Source: Edaphochlamys debaryana (taxonomy: Eukaryota > Chlorophyta > Chlorophyceae > Chlamydomonadales). From it: DNA of 64,000 nucleotides. Position 1 is the first letter of the stretch. Every line of letters begins with the position of its first letter. Below, piece after piece: positions 47,496-60,219 of this stretch. The translations under genes were made by a program, and so were the position numbers. Where the stretch lies: contig JAEHOE010000014.1 in the NCBI GenBank assembly GCA_016858145.1, positions 1,240,001 to 1,304,000 of the forward strand, read 5' to 3'. A model generated the notes under the pieces. It was not told where the DNA came from, did no database searches, and saw only the letters and a list, made by a program, of their open reading frames with translations.

Positions 47496-48149
47496 TCAAG
47501 TGGCCCAGTCCCCCTCCTCTTCCTCCTCGTCCCCCTCCTCCCGCTTCTCGGGCGTGTTTGGAATCAGGCGCATGGCCTTCATCAGCCGCCGCCGTGAGCT
47601 TGCCACACGCGTGTGCAGCGCCGCCCGCTGCGCCGCCGCCTTAGCCTCGGCCTGGGCCTCGGCGACAGGGTCGGGGTCGCGCTCGGGCGTCAGCGCAATT
47701 GCCCTCTGGGGGGTGGGGGCGAGGGGTGGGGGGTGGGGGGTGGCGAGGGGGTTAAGGCCATCGCACGCGGCGGGGTGTGGCGGGGTGCGGCGGGGTGCCG
47801 GCGGGGTGCCGTCACGGGCGAAGGTGGCATGCGCCGACCCACCTTGACGAGGTTCCCGATCTTCCGCCCAACCCAGCTGGTGCGCTTCCGGCGTGGCACC
47901 AGCATCTTGATCTCCTGCGGCCAGCGGAAACGGTAGGTGGGCGCTGGTCTTGCATGCCGACCACATGTTGCACTTGGCCCTGGGCACCCTGCACGCCCTG
48001 TGAGCCATAACGTGCTTGCGCTGTCACCTGAGGTGGAGTGTTCTGCGGGCAGGTCAGCAGGACGAGGGGCGAATCAGCACAGCGCGACTCAGCGGCATTT
48101 CCGTTGCGGTCAGACTCACCTGAAGATCCTGGAATGGCTTCCGCTCCAT
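47496..48149 (-). CDS. Small charged protein of unknown function
   Basis: Three exons on the minus strand, 48149-48120 (MERKPFQDLQ), 47914-47843 and 47705-47496, all phase 0, about 103 residues. The N-terminal half is basic with the compact motif LVPRRKRTSWVGRKIGNLVK, the middle is a probable Ala/Glu/Arg helix, and the C-terminus is very acidic (a Glu/Asp run ending DWAT). No signal peptide or membrane segment is visible. The 10-codon first exon rests on a good ATG, a GTGAGT donor and phase continuity. I do not recognise the family. The basic block could bind nucleic acid or act as a nuclear signal, but that is a guess. Confidence 0.5.
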
Positions 48150-49073
48150 CCTTGCGCCTTATCCAACGGTTACAGGAACCTGCGAAGAGTTGGGCAGGGT
48201 GAGCGCAACATCCTGGGCATCAGCAGCCGCACATGCGCCGTGTGCAGAGCACCCCAGCGACTTGCCTGCTGGTCTTCTACGGTTATCAGGGCAGCTGGGA
48301 GGCTCGGTGATAAGGCAGCTACTTGCTTCTGCCGGTTGGCCACTTCAGCGAGAGCGAGCTGTCGATGATGCGTCGCGAGCTGTCGCTGACAGAAGGGCTA
48401 TGTGCGGTCCTCTGGAGGGCGATCTTTGCACTCTATATGTATGATGTATATGATAGCGAGCTGCCCAGCTGGCTCGCGGGCTCGCAACGGACGCAAGGCA
48501 GGAGTTGGGGGATGCACGGCAACCGACACGAGGGGTTGCACAGCCCTCAGAACGTCAGAAGCCTATCGCATGCGGACCGAGGGCCACCTTAATGTTACAG
48601 CACGTACAGCCATATACAGCCCCCTTCCTCGGGGCTTTGGCCTGTAGACCAGATGCCACCCCGCGGCACCACATACCGGCCCAACCCCTCGAGGACGCTT
48701 GAACACCGGAACCAGGGCTAAGGCCTTGGCGGGGCCCTTCGCTCCAGAGCTCCAGCCGAGAAGTGGCCGGCTCAACACGCACCAAGCATCGCCAGCACTG
48801 ATTCATGAGTAGATTCGCCACACACAAACATTGGACAGCGGCCATGGTTGCATGCGCTAGCACCCGTCGCCCAGCCGAGCAGCTTCGCCCCGCACCCTCC
48901 CCCTCAGCCGCCTCCAGACACCTGGGCGCTACGTCGACCGCGTTCAGCACCTGCGAGCACCTACCTGCCCACACACCCACGTACGACACACCCAGCAGCC
49001 TGGCCCGCCGTCCACCCCGCACCAGCCCACATCGCCACCCGCCCGCTCCCTCCCCGCCGTCACACGCCACCCC
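48150..49073. other. Intergenic between CAP-G and the small-protein gene
   Basis: Both flanking genes are on the minus strand. The left part should hold the small-protein promoter and the right part the 3' flank of CAP-G; a TGTAA motif on the minus strand at 48595-48599 lies about 475 bases past the CAP-G stop. No gene is supported. Confidence 0.45.
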
Positions 49074-52000
49074 TCACGCCGCCTCCTTCATGGCGTCAAT
49101 GCGCTGAGCGGCCTTCGCCGCGGCCGCACGGCTGGAGCGCCTACCTCCCGGGGCCGCGGCCTGGGACTGCACCTGGGACGCCTCCGCCACCGCCTTGGCA
49201 TCGCGTGCCGCCAGCGCCTTCCTGCCGGCCCGCAGCACGCGCTTGGCCCTGGAGCTGCTGCCGCCGTCGCCCAGCTCCGCAGCGTCGTCCGAGTCCGAGC
49301 CCGAGCCCGCGGCGCCAGCGGGGTCGTCCTCAGCCTCAGAGGCGGAGGGGTCGGCGGCGGAGCGGCGGGCCCGGCCGCCGCCGCCGCAGGCAGGAGCCCG
49401 GGTGCGCCTGGCGCCGCCGGCGGGGGCGCTGCGGAGGGATGGTGGTGTGGTGTGGTGTGGTGGGGGTCAGAGGCGCATGGGGTCGTGTGCAGGAAGGGAA
49501 CCAGGCTTCAGCTGACGCAAGGGTACAACCCGGACGGATTGTGACCTCGGGGGCTGGCGGAGAAGGCAACAAAGCATGGGGCTCATTGTCCCTGTGTAAC
49601 CCGCTCTTCTTACCGCCCGCGTGCCGTGGAGGCGCTGGCCCCGCTAGCCCGGCTGCTGGTGCGCCGCGCGGAGGGCTTGGAGGCGGCGGGCTGTGGGGCG
49701 CCGGGGCGGGGCAGCGCCGCCAGCCGCTGCATGAGGGCCTGGGGGTGGGGTTTTGGGGTGGAGCGGGTTGGAGCGGACTAGAGTGTTTTGGCAGGGGGTG
49801 ATGTGGGTTGGCGAGGGGCGAAGTGGGTTGCAAGCGGGTGATGTGGGTTGGCAGGGGCTGAAGTTCGTTGATAAGGGGTGACGTGGGTCGTATGGTGCTG
49901 CATACGGGTATATAACAAGGTGGAAAGGCAGAGCGGACGTTGTGGGGTGTGTGGGAAAGGGTTGGCCAGGGCGTGAGCACGCGTGCAGGTGAGGGCCCAC
50001 CAGCCCGCCCCCGGCCCCACCTGCACCATCGCCTCCTCCTGCTCCGCGCTCAGGGGGCCGGCCGCGTCCCGCTGCGCCGCGTCGCGGGCCGCCTCGGTGG
50101 CCTTGACGAACTCCTGCGCGGGGAGAGGGCCGGGGAAAGCCATGCGGGGGGAGAGGCTCACGACGCGGCGGACGGGAGGTGTGGCCTATAGCAGACGGCG
50201 TGGCGATGGCTGGGAGGGGGCCACACGGGCCACATGGACAGGCACTCCACTCATGAACGCACGCACCTTGAGGGTCTTGACGCCCGCCGCCCCCACCACG
50301 CCGCTGCCCGCCTCGCCCATCGGCGCCACAGCCGGCAGCCCGCCCTCCGCCTCTCCACCCCCAGCCCCGCCAGCCCCCTGCCGCGGCAGCGGCGTCAGCA
50401 CGCGCAGGTCCCCCGCGGCGCACTGCAGCGCGCGGCGACCCAGGAAGGCCAGCCGCGCGGCGCGGGCGGCGCAGGCCCGGGCGGCGGGGGAGCCGCGGCG
50501 CGCGCGGGCGCCAGGGGCGGTGGGGCCCAGTCCCGTGCCCCGGAGCAGCAGCGGCAGCACCTGCAGGGGTGGAGGGGCGTGGGGGGTAGTGCGGCATGGT
50601 CGTGAGTCGTGGAGGTGTGTCGGGGACTGGGGACGGGATAGCCTCCTCACGGGTGTCGTCGTTCTCGTGGCGTTAAGGGCAAGCGCAGGTGGGTGCTGCC
50701 CTTCCTCCCAGCCGCCTGACAGGCTAGTGCAGCCCCACCGCCCCCCCCCACACACACACACCTTGCACAGCGCCGCCGCGTAGCCCTTGATCGTCATCTT
50801 GTCCAGGCACAGCCCCCCCGACCCCGGGCAGGCCAGGCGGGCCACCTCCTCCAGGATCAGCTCGCACAGCCGCGCGACTGCAGCGCAGGCGGACTCAGCG
50901 CCGCAGCCGCCCTCGCCCTCAGCCGGGGCGCCCTGGCCCTGGCCTGGCTCGGGCCCGGCGGCCTCTCCGTCCCCGGCCTCCTCGTCATCGCCCTTGCCGT
51001 CGCTGTCCTCATCGGCGCCGGCGTCTGCAGGGCAGGGTACAAGATGGTGGGAGGCGGGAGGGCACAGGGGAGCGGTGTGGGCCGGTAGCATCTTTGGGGG
51101 CGTGGGCGAGGGCTGCAGCGCACGCAGGATCCTACCCCCGCCGGCCATGACCACGCCATGACCACGCCAAGTCCAACGGCCACGAGCAGAGGCCCCACAC
51201 CTCAACCCGCACCCACCGGCGTCCCCGCTGTCCTTGGCCTCCTGCTCCGCCGCCGCCAGCGCCACCGCCGCCAGCTCCTCCGCCGTCGTCTCCAGCAGCG
51301 CCGCCGCCGCTGCGCCCTTGCCCCCGAACTCCAGGGCGCGGCGGGCGGCCCCCAGGCAGGCATCAGCCAGCAGGCGGCACAGGGAGGAGCCCTCGGGGCC
51401 GGGCACGGAGGCAGATGCCTGTGAGGGTAGCGGCGGGGGAGGTTGGGTGGATGGGGCGCCGGATGCGGTGTAGGATAGAAGATGCAGGGCGGGTGAGGCT
51501 GCACGGTAGGGGGTTGCAGGCGGAGGTGGTGCCCAATGTCAGCATGACCCACATGAATGTACATGTCGCTTCCCCTGGGTAACCCAAACCCACATCAGCG
51601 GCCCAAACCCCCGCCCCTCACCTTGAAGTTCGAGAAGAAGCCGCGCAGGTGCGTCGCCAGCCCCTGCACCGCCTCCGCGGCCGCAGCCGCCCCCTGGTCG
51701 CCCTGCCGGCCCCCCACGTCCGCTACTCCCTCGTCCGCCCCCTCCAGGGCGGGGGCCAGGGCGGGGCTGTGGCGCGCCAGCAGCAGCAGCGACAGCAGCT
51801 CCTCCGCCTGGGGGGCCTGGGGGTGGGGGGAGAGGGAGGAGGAAACACACACGTTACCGACCCGCCTGAGGGGAACGGGTTGCGTAGGAGTTGAGGCAGG
51901 GAGCAAGGGCAGCCGTGGCAGTACGTCAAACTGGGTCGGGGCGCGGGGGGCAGCGGGGGCGAGCGCCCAGCCCTGCACGCAAGCCCACAGCACAGCGTGC

Positions 52001-55000
52001 TTGGCTCCCGAGGCCTCCCCAGGGTGACCTTTACCCCCCACGCTGCGCTTGCCTGCATGGGCACCACGGCGCTCCGGCGCAGTCGTGCCGCCACGCGCCG
52101 CTGCATGGCCCACCCAGCCAGCAGGCTGCAGGCCCCCGCCAGTGCGTCGGCGGCCAGGCCCGAGGCGGGGTCGGCGGCCAGGTCGCAGCCCTGGGGGGAG
52201 GAGGGGAGGGGGAAGGAGAGGAGGAGAAAGACGGTGATGCACACAAGGCCTTCGCCTTCGCTTTCCCTCACAACGGAAGCTGCATACGGATCACACGGCA
52301 CCCGCCCTGCTCCTGCACAGCCGCCCGGAGCTCCCTCGACACGCCTCCCCCCCGCTACCCACCGCGCCCTTCCGCAGCGCCCCCTCCATGAGGTGCACCA
52401 GCAGCGGCACCAGCCGCAGGGGGGGCGTCACAGGCGGCGGGGCCTGCGTGCCAGCCGCCCCTCCTCCCGCCTCCCGCTCCTCCTGCTCCTCCGCGTCCGC
52501 GGCCGCCTCCACATCCGCCGGCCGAGGCTCCAGCCCCAGCGCCCGCAGCCCCGCCGCCGCCGCCTCCACGCGCGCGGCCCGGGCGGAGGTCGCGGCCGCC
52601 TCCGCCGCAGCGGCCTGCACCTCGTCCGAGACCCGCTCCGCCCCCCAGACCATGGCTAGGTCCACTGCGCCCTGCAGCGCGGCCCGCTGGAGCAGCAGAG
52701 GCACCGGGGCGGGGGCGGCAGCGGTGGGGCCGTGGGTGGCGTTGGGGCCGTCGGGGCGGGGCGGCGCGGGCAGGAGCGGCGCGAGCGCGGCGGCGGCGCG
52801 GCGGAGGTGCTGGGAGCCGCCCTCGCGCAGGCACAGCAGCACGCGGCAGCGCAGCGCGGTGGCCCTAGAGGGATTGGGAGATGCGTTTGGGGGGCGATAG
52901 GGCGGGAGGTGTATTAGTGCCAGGGGCCAGGCGTGCGGTGAGGACCACAGACGGTTTGCTTCCTCAGCGGGCGAAGCAGCCATCCCCCAACCAGGGGCCT
53001 CACCGGACTGAGGTGGACGGGTGCCCGGCCGCCGCCTTCTCCAGATGCTCCACTGCCTCCGCCAGGCTCCAGCCCGCTCCCTCTCCCGGCCCGCCCGCGC
53101 CGCCCTGGTCCTGGTCCTGGGCGGCGGTGGCAGTGGCGGTGGTGGGGGTGGCGCGGGCCGAGGGCGGCGCCTTGGGCCCCGCTTCCACCATGAGGCGCTG
53201 CAGCAGCAGCAGCGCCTGCAGCAGGGGGCCGGGGGGGGCTGCGGAGGGAGTGGAGGGGGGAGGCAGGGAGAGGGGCCAGCAGGGGAGGGGGCTCATGGGG
53301 CTGGTAGGGGCAACAGGGTAACGGGAATCCTCGAGCGGAGGCCCGACCTGCTTTAGGCCCGGCCTGCTTTAGACGCAGCCCTGTACCTGCCCATCCCGTG
53401 CCCCCCGCATGGCGATACCCCGGCAGTCCGTCAAACCCTCCTTCGTCGACCGTGCCTGCCCCTCCCGTCTTGCATGGCCCCGTCCCGACAACCATGACCC
53501 CTCCAGCACTGTGTCCCGCTCGTTCCTCCGTCAATCCCCTCACCTGGCTCCGCCGACCCCGCGGCCGGCAGCTGCTCCTCCGTCAGCCGCTGCACCGCCG
53601 GAAGCACCGCCCCCACCAGCTCCGGGCCGGGCCCAAGAGCCGCCCGCGCCAGGCGCAGCACGGCCGCCTCCCACTCGCCGCCAACGCTGGTGTCGGCACT
53701 GCGGGGCGGAACGCAGGCCGGGGAGCTTGAGTAGAGCACCTAGGGACGCGTCGCATTTGTGTGAAGGCGCGGCGGGGGCCTGCGTCAGACACGTACCAAT
53801 ACCCATTCCCTGCCCCCTGCCCCCTACCCGCTGCACGTCTCTGCCAGCAGGCTCCTCAACACTCGCTCCGCGGCGGCACGGCTGCAGGCGTCCACCCAGT
53901 TCTGGGGGGCACGGGGCCGGGTGGGGCGGGGTGTGTGGTTGTGTGGGATACGGGTTGGATGGGAAGTGGCTTGACGAGGGGTCTAGCGGCGGGAGTCTGC
54001 AGCTGCCGGCTCCTCTTCGCTTCCTCATGATACAGCCCGCACGTCATGTTCCCCTTACCTTCCCGCCCTGCCCACCCCACCCTTCCCCCAATGCACCCCC
54101 CCACCCCCCACCAGGTGCGATAGGCAGGCCAGCTCCAGCAGCTGAGCGGCGGAGTAGCGCAGGGCGGAGCCTGCGGGGCCTGGCGGAAGACAGGGAGTTG
54201 CGGGGCCGTGCGCGTCTGCTGCAGGGAAAATGTGCCTCCCGGTTCGCACCCCCTCTCCGCCCAAGACCCGCTGCCTGGTGCAGCCCCCGAGCCCCACAAT
54301 CGGCCCCTCCTAGCCCTCGCTCACCTGCCCTGGCCGCGTGCAGGCACAGCTCCACCATGTCGGGGGCGGAGGGCAGGAACAGCTCCAGGGCCTGGGGGGG
54401 AGGGTGGTCAGGAGGGGGTCTCGAGGGCGGGCATGGGGCAGACGGGGACGGATGAGAGGCAGAGCAGCTGTCGCCCCTGCTCCACGGAATCTGCGCCAGG
54501 CCCTGGGTGCTGCCGCTGCCCTCCCCCCTCCCCTACCAGCTCCTTTCCCCGTCTTAGGCCCACTCGCCTCCTCAGCCTGGGCTCCCGCGCTGGCCTCCAC
54601 CTCCGCCGCTGCGCCGCCCGTCCGCTTGGCCGCGGCCCGGCCCCTGCCCGCCGCCAGCGCCTCCACGGCCCGGCAGGCGTGCGCCCACACGAAGGCACGC
54701 GAGGGGTCCAGCGCGGCGGCCCACACGCCGGCGCTCATGACCGGGCCGGCGCCCGCAGCGGATGCGGCCGCGTGGAGGCCGGCTGGGCTGCGGCCGCCCT
54801 CCGCCTCGGCTTTGAGCCAGGCCTGCGGGGCCGATGGGCAGGGGCAGGGGTGAGCTGAGCAGCCCTGGATCACTTGGCCCTGCGCAAAGAGCAGGACCCG
54901 TCCAGGAACATATACTGAGTGCCCATGGCTACCGTACTTGAGTCAGCACCCACAAAGCAGGCGGCTCATGTCCCGAGCCAAGCGTCTCCGGCGCCCCGCT

Positions 55001-57182
55001 CACCCGGGGCTCCCACAGGCCCGCCTCCTCCAGCTTGTCCAGGACCAGTTGGCACAGGTCTGATGACGACGACGATGAGGGGAGGGGGAGGGGGAAACAC
55101 GAGAGCGGGTCGGGGACGGGAGCATCAGCTGGCACGCACGCGGGTTGCGTAAAGCATGCAGGTACGGGTCCAGGCCTCGGGCAGACGTGAGCGCCCCACT
55201 CCACCCCCCTCCCTCACCCGCGTTCGTCTGCGGCTCCAGCGCCTCCACCAGCGCTATCGGGCAGCCCCCGCACTCGCCCAGCCAGGCCGCCAGCAGCGTG
55301 GTGGCCGCCGCCGCCACCGTGGGCCGCTGCTCCTGCAGCCCCCGCCACAGCAGCTCGCGCCGCTGAGAGGGCCTACGGGCGGGTGGGAGGGGCCGGGGAA
55401 AGGGACATGGACAACGGGGCGGGCGGGCAGGACAGGGGCAGGGTCAAAGCCGGGGCGCAGCACAGGGCCCAGCGCTCCACGCATGACGGGCTGAAGGTGC
55501 CAACAGCTGACAGAGCAACCCGTTTCGGGCATTGGCTTCCAGACGGCAGGGCCGACCCGCCAAGGCGCATGGTACAAACAACATATCATTTGGCAACCCG
55601 TTAAGGCGCATGCTACACACACGTGCGGGGCCAACCCATGGGGCATGCTGCGCTCTCACGTGGCTACCAGGCGGCCCTCGGCGGCGCCCTCCGGCCGCAG
55701 CGCGAGCTGCTTTGCGGCCCTGATGTACACCTCTGCCGCCACCTTGTCCGCCCGCTCCCCCGCGTGCCGCAGCAGGCGGGGCAGGGTGGAGTCGTCCAGG
55801 AGCAGGCGGGACACCAGCGCGGTGCGCACTTCCTGGGGTAGGCGGGGGACAGGGAGGTCGGGGGTGAGTAGAGGGGCGAGGGTTGGGGGCAGGAGCAGTA
55901 CAGGAGGGCGGCCTTGTGCCCCCCAGGCCAAGCTGCCACAGCCACGGTACCATGGAGGGCCAGCACTCTACCTGCCAGGGCCTGCTGTCCACGGTGCGAG
56001 CCCTCACACCCACCTACCCACCGACGGACCCCCTCACCACCGCCAGCCCCTCTGTCCCCTCTTACTTCCCCCCCCCGCCCCTCCCTGCCTGGCTGGCCTC
56101 GCAGCGCAGTGCCGCCAGCAGCGTGCGGAAGGGCTCCACGTCGGCAACATCGTCGCGCTCCTGCGCAGTGAGGAGGAGGAGGGGAGGAGGGTGCGTCTGC
56201 GGGCGCCAACGTCAGCCCGTGCTTCCGGAGCCCCACCACCGCCCCGCTGCCCCTGCCACTGCGCTGCAGTTTCAGCCCCAACCCCCTTTCGCCAGACCCC
56301 CAACCCCCGCACCTCGACGATTCCCAGCTTGACCAGGCTGCGGGCCACGCTCTCTCGCACGTTGGCACACGAGTCTGCCACGTGGACCAGCAGCTCGGCC
56401 ACCAGCTCCTCACGCACCTGACGGGTCGGGGGAGGGCAGGGCGGGGCGGGTCAACAGGGACTCAATCAAACCGTGCCGCTGCGGCTGCTTTTCAAACGGT
56501 ACGTTCGCTCGTGCACAGCAGCTCGAGCTTCTAGGCTTTGCGGACGAAAGGAAGACTCGGCCCCCAACGCACGCAGTTGAGCTCCAAGGACGAGGTGTGA
56601 TGGCAAACCCAACGAAGTAAAGACCCCGCCCCCCAACGCACGTCGTCTTCAAGGCCCGCGGCCTGCGGGAACCCTTGCAGTACGGCCAGAATGGCTTCCA
56701 TGCAGCGGTGGCGGCTGTGTTTGCCCTCGTGGCTGGCCCAGCCCGCGAGCCTTGTCAGCAGGCAGGACACGGCGTGCTCAGCGTCCTCACGGGCCTTCGG
56801 GGGCTCCAGCGGCAGCGCCGCGGCCCAGCTGTGCATCAACATGATGACCCACTTGCCGCCCTCACACTTCTGTGGAGGAATGCGAGGGGGGCAGGGCCAG
56901 AGGAAGGGTAGGGGTTGCGAGCTGTGCCAGATACCTGGTACCAAGTGTGGGCCTGACAGCCCCAGGCCATGGCGTAGGGCCCTGACTGCCGTGCCACTGT
57001 CTTCCGCTTCGCACCTCGCCCGCCTGCATCCATTCCAGGATGCAGTCCGCCATCTGCTCCACTGAACCGCTGGCATCCTTGCCAATTTCCGCCCAGAGCG
57101 CCTTCACGTCTGAGCGTGCAACCTCCCCACACGACACGACTCGACCAAAAGTCCCGGGGACGTCAAGTGTAGCGGGCGGCAT
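49074..57182 (-). CDS. CAPG: Condensin complex subunit CAP-G (Cnd3 / NCAPG type)
   Basis: There are 22 phase-consistent exons on the minus strand: 57182-57015, 56869-56642, 56417-56313, 56160-56089, 55832-55660, 55372-55218, 55059-55004, 54822-54568, 54391-54325, 54179-54112, 53901-53828, 53698-53544, 53238-53004, 52864-52363, 52190-52035, 51816-51622, 51418-51217, 51024-50762, 50560-50267, 50113-50021, 49738-49614 and 49428-49074; about 1331 residues. CAP-G is a HEAT-repeat subunit that clamps DNA in condensin. HEAT-like helices include HVADSCANVRESVARSLVKLG, EVRTALVSRLLLDDSTLPRLL and RRELLWRGLQEQRPTVAAAATTLL, in the order seen in animal CAP-G. The C-terminus is a Ser/Asp/Glu stretch then a basic tail. 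Donors after 56089 and 54568 are GC; the one after 52035 could instead be GC at 52053. Shares its upstream region with VPS37. Confidence 0.83.
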
Positions 57183-57645
57183 CGTTAACGCTCTGAGGAG
57201 AGCGGAAAAGCCCCGAATTGACAGCCCTGCCCTGTGGAGCCTAGAGCGAATATGTCGACATTATGGGTAAAGAGCACTTGTGTGCGTGTGTGCAGGTCAG
57301 GGAAGGCTGAAAACCTGCAAAAGCAGCGTCTGTCGCGGACTCGTTTGAAGGCGCCCTCATCGCACCCGAGCTCGGGTCAAGCGGTTGCTCGCAGACCCGA
57401 GGTCACGAGCAGTATCACGCTGATCGCTTGTAACCTGAGCTTTCTTAACGCTGGCCTTGTGCCCAAGAGAGCAATCCCTGCATCGCGTCACCCAAGCGCT
57501 GGTTCCACTACTCGCTTCCGACGGCAATCACGAGCTGATCCGACGCTTGAAAGCTGTCCTGAGAGCACCTGCTTGCGCTAGGGCCACTTCCATCGCGGAC
57601 CTGGACTCTTACTCGGCTTCGCGCAGCCGCTGCTCCTTGCCCTCG
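57183..57645. promoter_or_regulatory. Divergent intergenic region between CAP-G and VPS37
   Basis: The 463 bp separate two head-to-head start codons and hold both promoters and 5' untranslated regions. The frame of VPS37 is open upstream of its ATG back to about 57457 without an ATG, so the 5' end of that gene could be longer if an upstream exon exists. Confidence 0.5.
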
Positions 57646-59616
57646 ATGCATAGTGGAGACCCCAGGTCCGCTCCTGCAGACCATCGTGCATTGGGCAGCG
57701 GGCCATCTTCGTGCATCTCTGGCTCGGGGCCCAGCAAAGTTGCGTCCCCCGTGCCCCTCAGGCGGAGAGACTACGCCGATGAGCTGTTGCGGGCGTTTCC
57801 CAGCGGCCGGGTAGTCAACTCCGAGGGGTGAGCGCCACGGTGGCCCCGGGCGGACCCAAGTCGGGGCACACGGGCCGCGTCAGCCGCGCTTCCGCCCTCG
57901 CCCCCGGCTCACAGGACAGGGCTGGGTACCCCCACGCGGCAAGAGTCAGACCCGCCTGGAAACCCCTCCCCGCTCCTGCCCCCGGCCCCCGCAGCTCGGT
58001 GCTGGACCTGCCCTTCACGCTCAGCAATGGGCGCCCCACGGCGCTGCGGGTCAGCCTGCCCGCGCACTTCCCGCAGGTCCGCGCGGGCGATGCCCTTGTG
58101 GGAGCTGTGGCGCAGCGACGGGACTTGGGGGCTAGGAGCTAGGGGTATGCTCGTGCACCGCTGAAAGCTGCTCCCCAACCCCGACCCCCGCACCGTGCGG
58201 TCTCGTAACCGTCCCCTCGCTGCCGCCTCTCCCCGTCTCCCCGCACTCTTGCACTCCCCCGGTCCACTTCCCCCCCTCCCACACCTTCCCCCCTGTGCCC
58301 AACCCTCTTCCGCTCTCCCCCCGCCCCCCAGGAGCGCCCCGTGCTGTGCGTGCTGGTGCCGCTGCAGCACCCCGCGGTGGACGCCACGGGGCGCGTGCAC
58401 GTGCAGGGCGCCGAGGCGTGGGGGCAGCGGGGGGGCGTGGGCCCAGCCGACCTGGTCGCGGTGGTGCGGGAGGCCTTCGGCGTGCTGATGGGGACGGAAC
58501 CAGGGGTCGGGGCGGGGACGTCCATGACGCGGCAGGTGGCGGGGCCCGGGGGCGCCGGGCCCGGGCCCTCGGCGGGCCCGGGCCAGGCCCAGGCCCAGGC
58601 GGCGGACCCCGAGGCCTTCCTCGAGTCGCTGCCCACTGCGCAGCTGGAGGCGATGCTGGAGGACGAGGAGGCGCTGAGGAAGGCGGCGGCGCAGTGGCTG
58701 AGGGACACGCAGGTGGGGCAGGGCTGGGGGATGGGGGATTGAGGGGTGAGGGGAGTTCACGGGAGGATGTGGAGGGGAGCTGCTGGTCACGAGCGGCTGT
58801 GGGCCACACGAGGTCGGGAGCCGGGCTTTTGGTGGGAACCCGTCGGGAAGGACGAGGGTGCCGGGTGCGCCAGGCCCGTTTAAACCAGCGCCTACGCAAC
58901 CCTTCACGCCCAACACGGCCCCCCTCACCCTCCTCTCCCCTCCCCCACCTCATCCCCCTCCCCTCTCACCCCCCTCACCCTCCCCTCAACCCGACAGGCC
59001 GCCCGCGCCCTGGAGGACGTGCGCCGCGCCAACGCCTCCGCCGCCGCCTCCAACCTGGCCCTGGCTCGCTCCATCGAGGAGGCGCGGGGGCACGTGGCCA
59101 TCGTGCGGTCGGGGGAGTACGCGGCCATGGCGGCGCTGTTCGAGGGGCTGTACGGCAGGCAGCAGGCGGCGGTGGCGCGGGCGGGGCCCGAGGTGCTGCT
59201 GCAGCGGGTGCGGGAGGAGGTGGACAAGGTGAGGGGGGTTGTGCGGGGGGGAGGGATCGGAGGAGGAGGGGCAGAGGGCGGAGGGGGAAGGGCGGGGGGG
59301 CGGACGGTGGCCTGGGGTGTATATGGGTGTTGATCGGCGGCTGCTGGCTTTGCGCCCCTGGTCCCAGCGTCCCCAGCTCGCTCTCTCCTCCGCACACACC
59401 CGTCTGCCCCCTCCCCCTTGACCCCATCCTCCCCCACCCCGTCCTCAACCGCCCCTCCCCCAGCTCGACTCCGCCTCCGATGCGCTGCTGGAGCGCTTCC
59501 AGGCGGGGTCGCTGCCGGTGGAGGCCTTCGTGGAGTCCTACGTGGCGGCCCGGGAGGCCTACCACACGGCCGAACTCAAGCGCCAGGCGGCGGAGCACCA
59601 CCAGCTCACGGCGTGA
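57646..59616 (+). CDS. VPS37: ESCRT-I subunit VPS37 (UEV plus Mod(r) domains)
   Basis: Five exons: 57646-57827, 57995-58076, 58332-58712, 58998-59228 and 59464-59616 (TGA), phase-consistent, about 342 residues. VPS37 is part of ESCRT-I, which sorts ubiquitinated cargo at endosomes. The N-terminal half is a UEV-type fold: DYADELLRAFP, LDLPFTLSNGRPTALRVSLP, then FPQERPVLCVLVPLQHPAVD and a Gly/Trp segment, as in VPS37A and plant VPS37. A Gly/Pro/Ala linker follows. The C-terminal half is the Mod(r) helical region: ESLPTAQLEAMLEDEEALR, the helix of exon 4, and LLERFQAGSLPVEAFVESY ending near EYHTAELKR-like sequence. The start is the first in-frame ATG; an upstream exon cannot be excluded. Confidence 0.85.
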
Positions 59617-60081
59617 CGGGGGCGGGTAGAGAGGGGGTGGGTAGGGGTGTGGGTTGGGTGCACGGGGAGACGGGAGGAAGGGCAAGGCGGGGTTTGTCAA
59701 TTGCATGGAGGCCGTCGAGCACCACCAGCTGTGTGCCGACGTGAAAGGTTGAAGGGATTGAAGAGGAGGTCGAGGGGCGGGATGTCACGACTTGGCCCTG
59801 CTGCCTGCTAGTATGGCTAGGCTGGGCCGCTGGCTGCTGACTGGGGAGCGAGGGCGCAATGTGATGTGCCGTTCCGTAGGGAGGGACTGGACCTGGGTGA
59901 CGGAGATACAGCAGGCAGCGAGGCGCCGCCTCCCTGCCGGGGAGTGGTGTTTGGCTTGCTTGTGAGGAGCCTGGTGTGTGTGGCGTCAGGAGGGTCGGGC
60001 ACCGAGAGCTGCTCCCGGGGGCGGGGTACCCTGTCTGGGTTGCGGCCCAGTGCCAGGAGCAGTGCAGCATAACCTGCAGAG

Positions 60082-60086
60082 TGTAA
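60082..60086 (+). promoter_or_regulatory. Candidate TGTAA polyadenylation signal for VPS37
   Basis: TGTAA is the volvocine-type polyadenylation signal. It stands 466 bases downstream of the VPS37 stop, within the usual range of long algal 3' untranslated regions. A chance match is possible. Confidence 0.3.
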
Positions 60087-60166
60087 GGCGGTGAAGTGTA
60101 GGACGTGAGGCGTCTACGGGGCCCTTTATAGAGTACCGGCGTACTGGAGTGCTAAGAGGTTCTGTA

Positions 60167-60219
60167 CTCGCAGGGGCCATGCAGCGTGGTCAGGACGACG
60201 CCGGGGGATGCAGCTGATG
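60167..60219 (+). repeat. Dispersed repeat family, partial copy 2
   Basis: CTCGCAGGGGCCATGCAGCG and GGGGGATGCAGCTGA are shared with the copies at 36689-36809 and 61061-61200. Only the left part of the element is present here. Confidence 0.6.
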
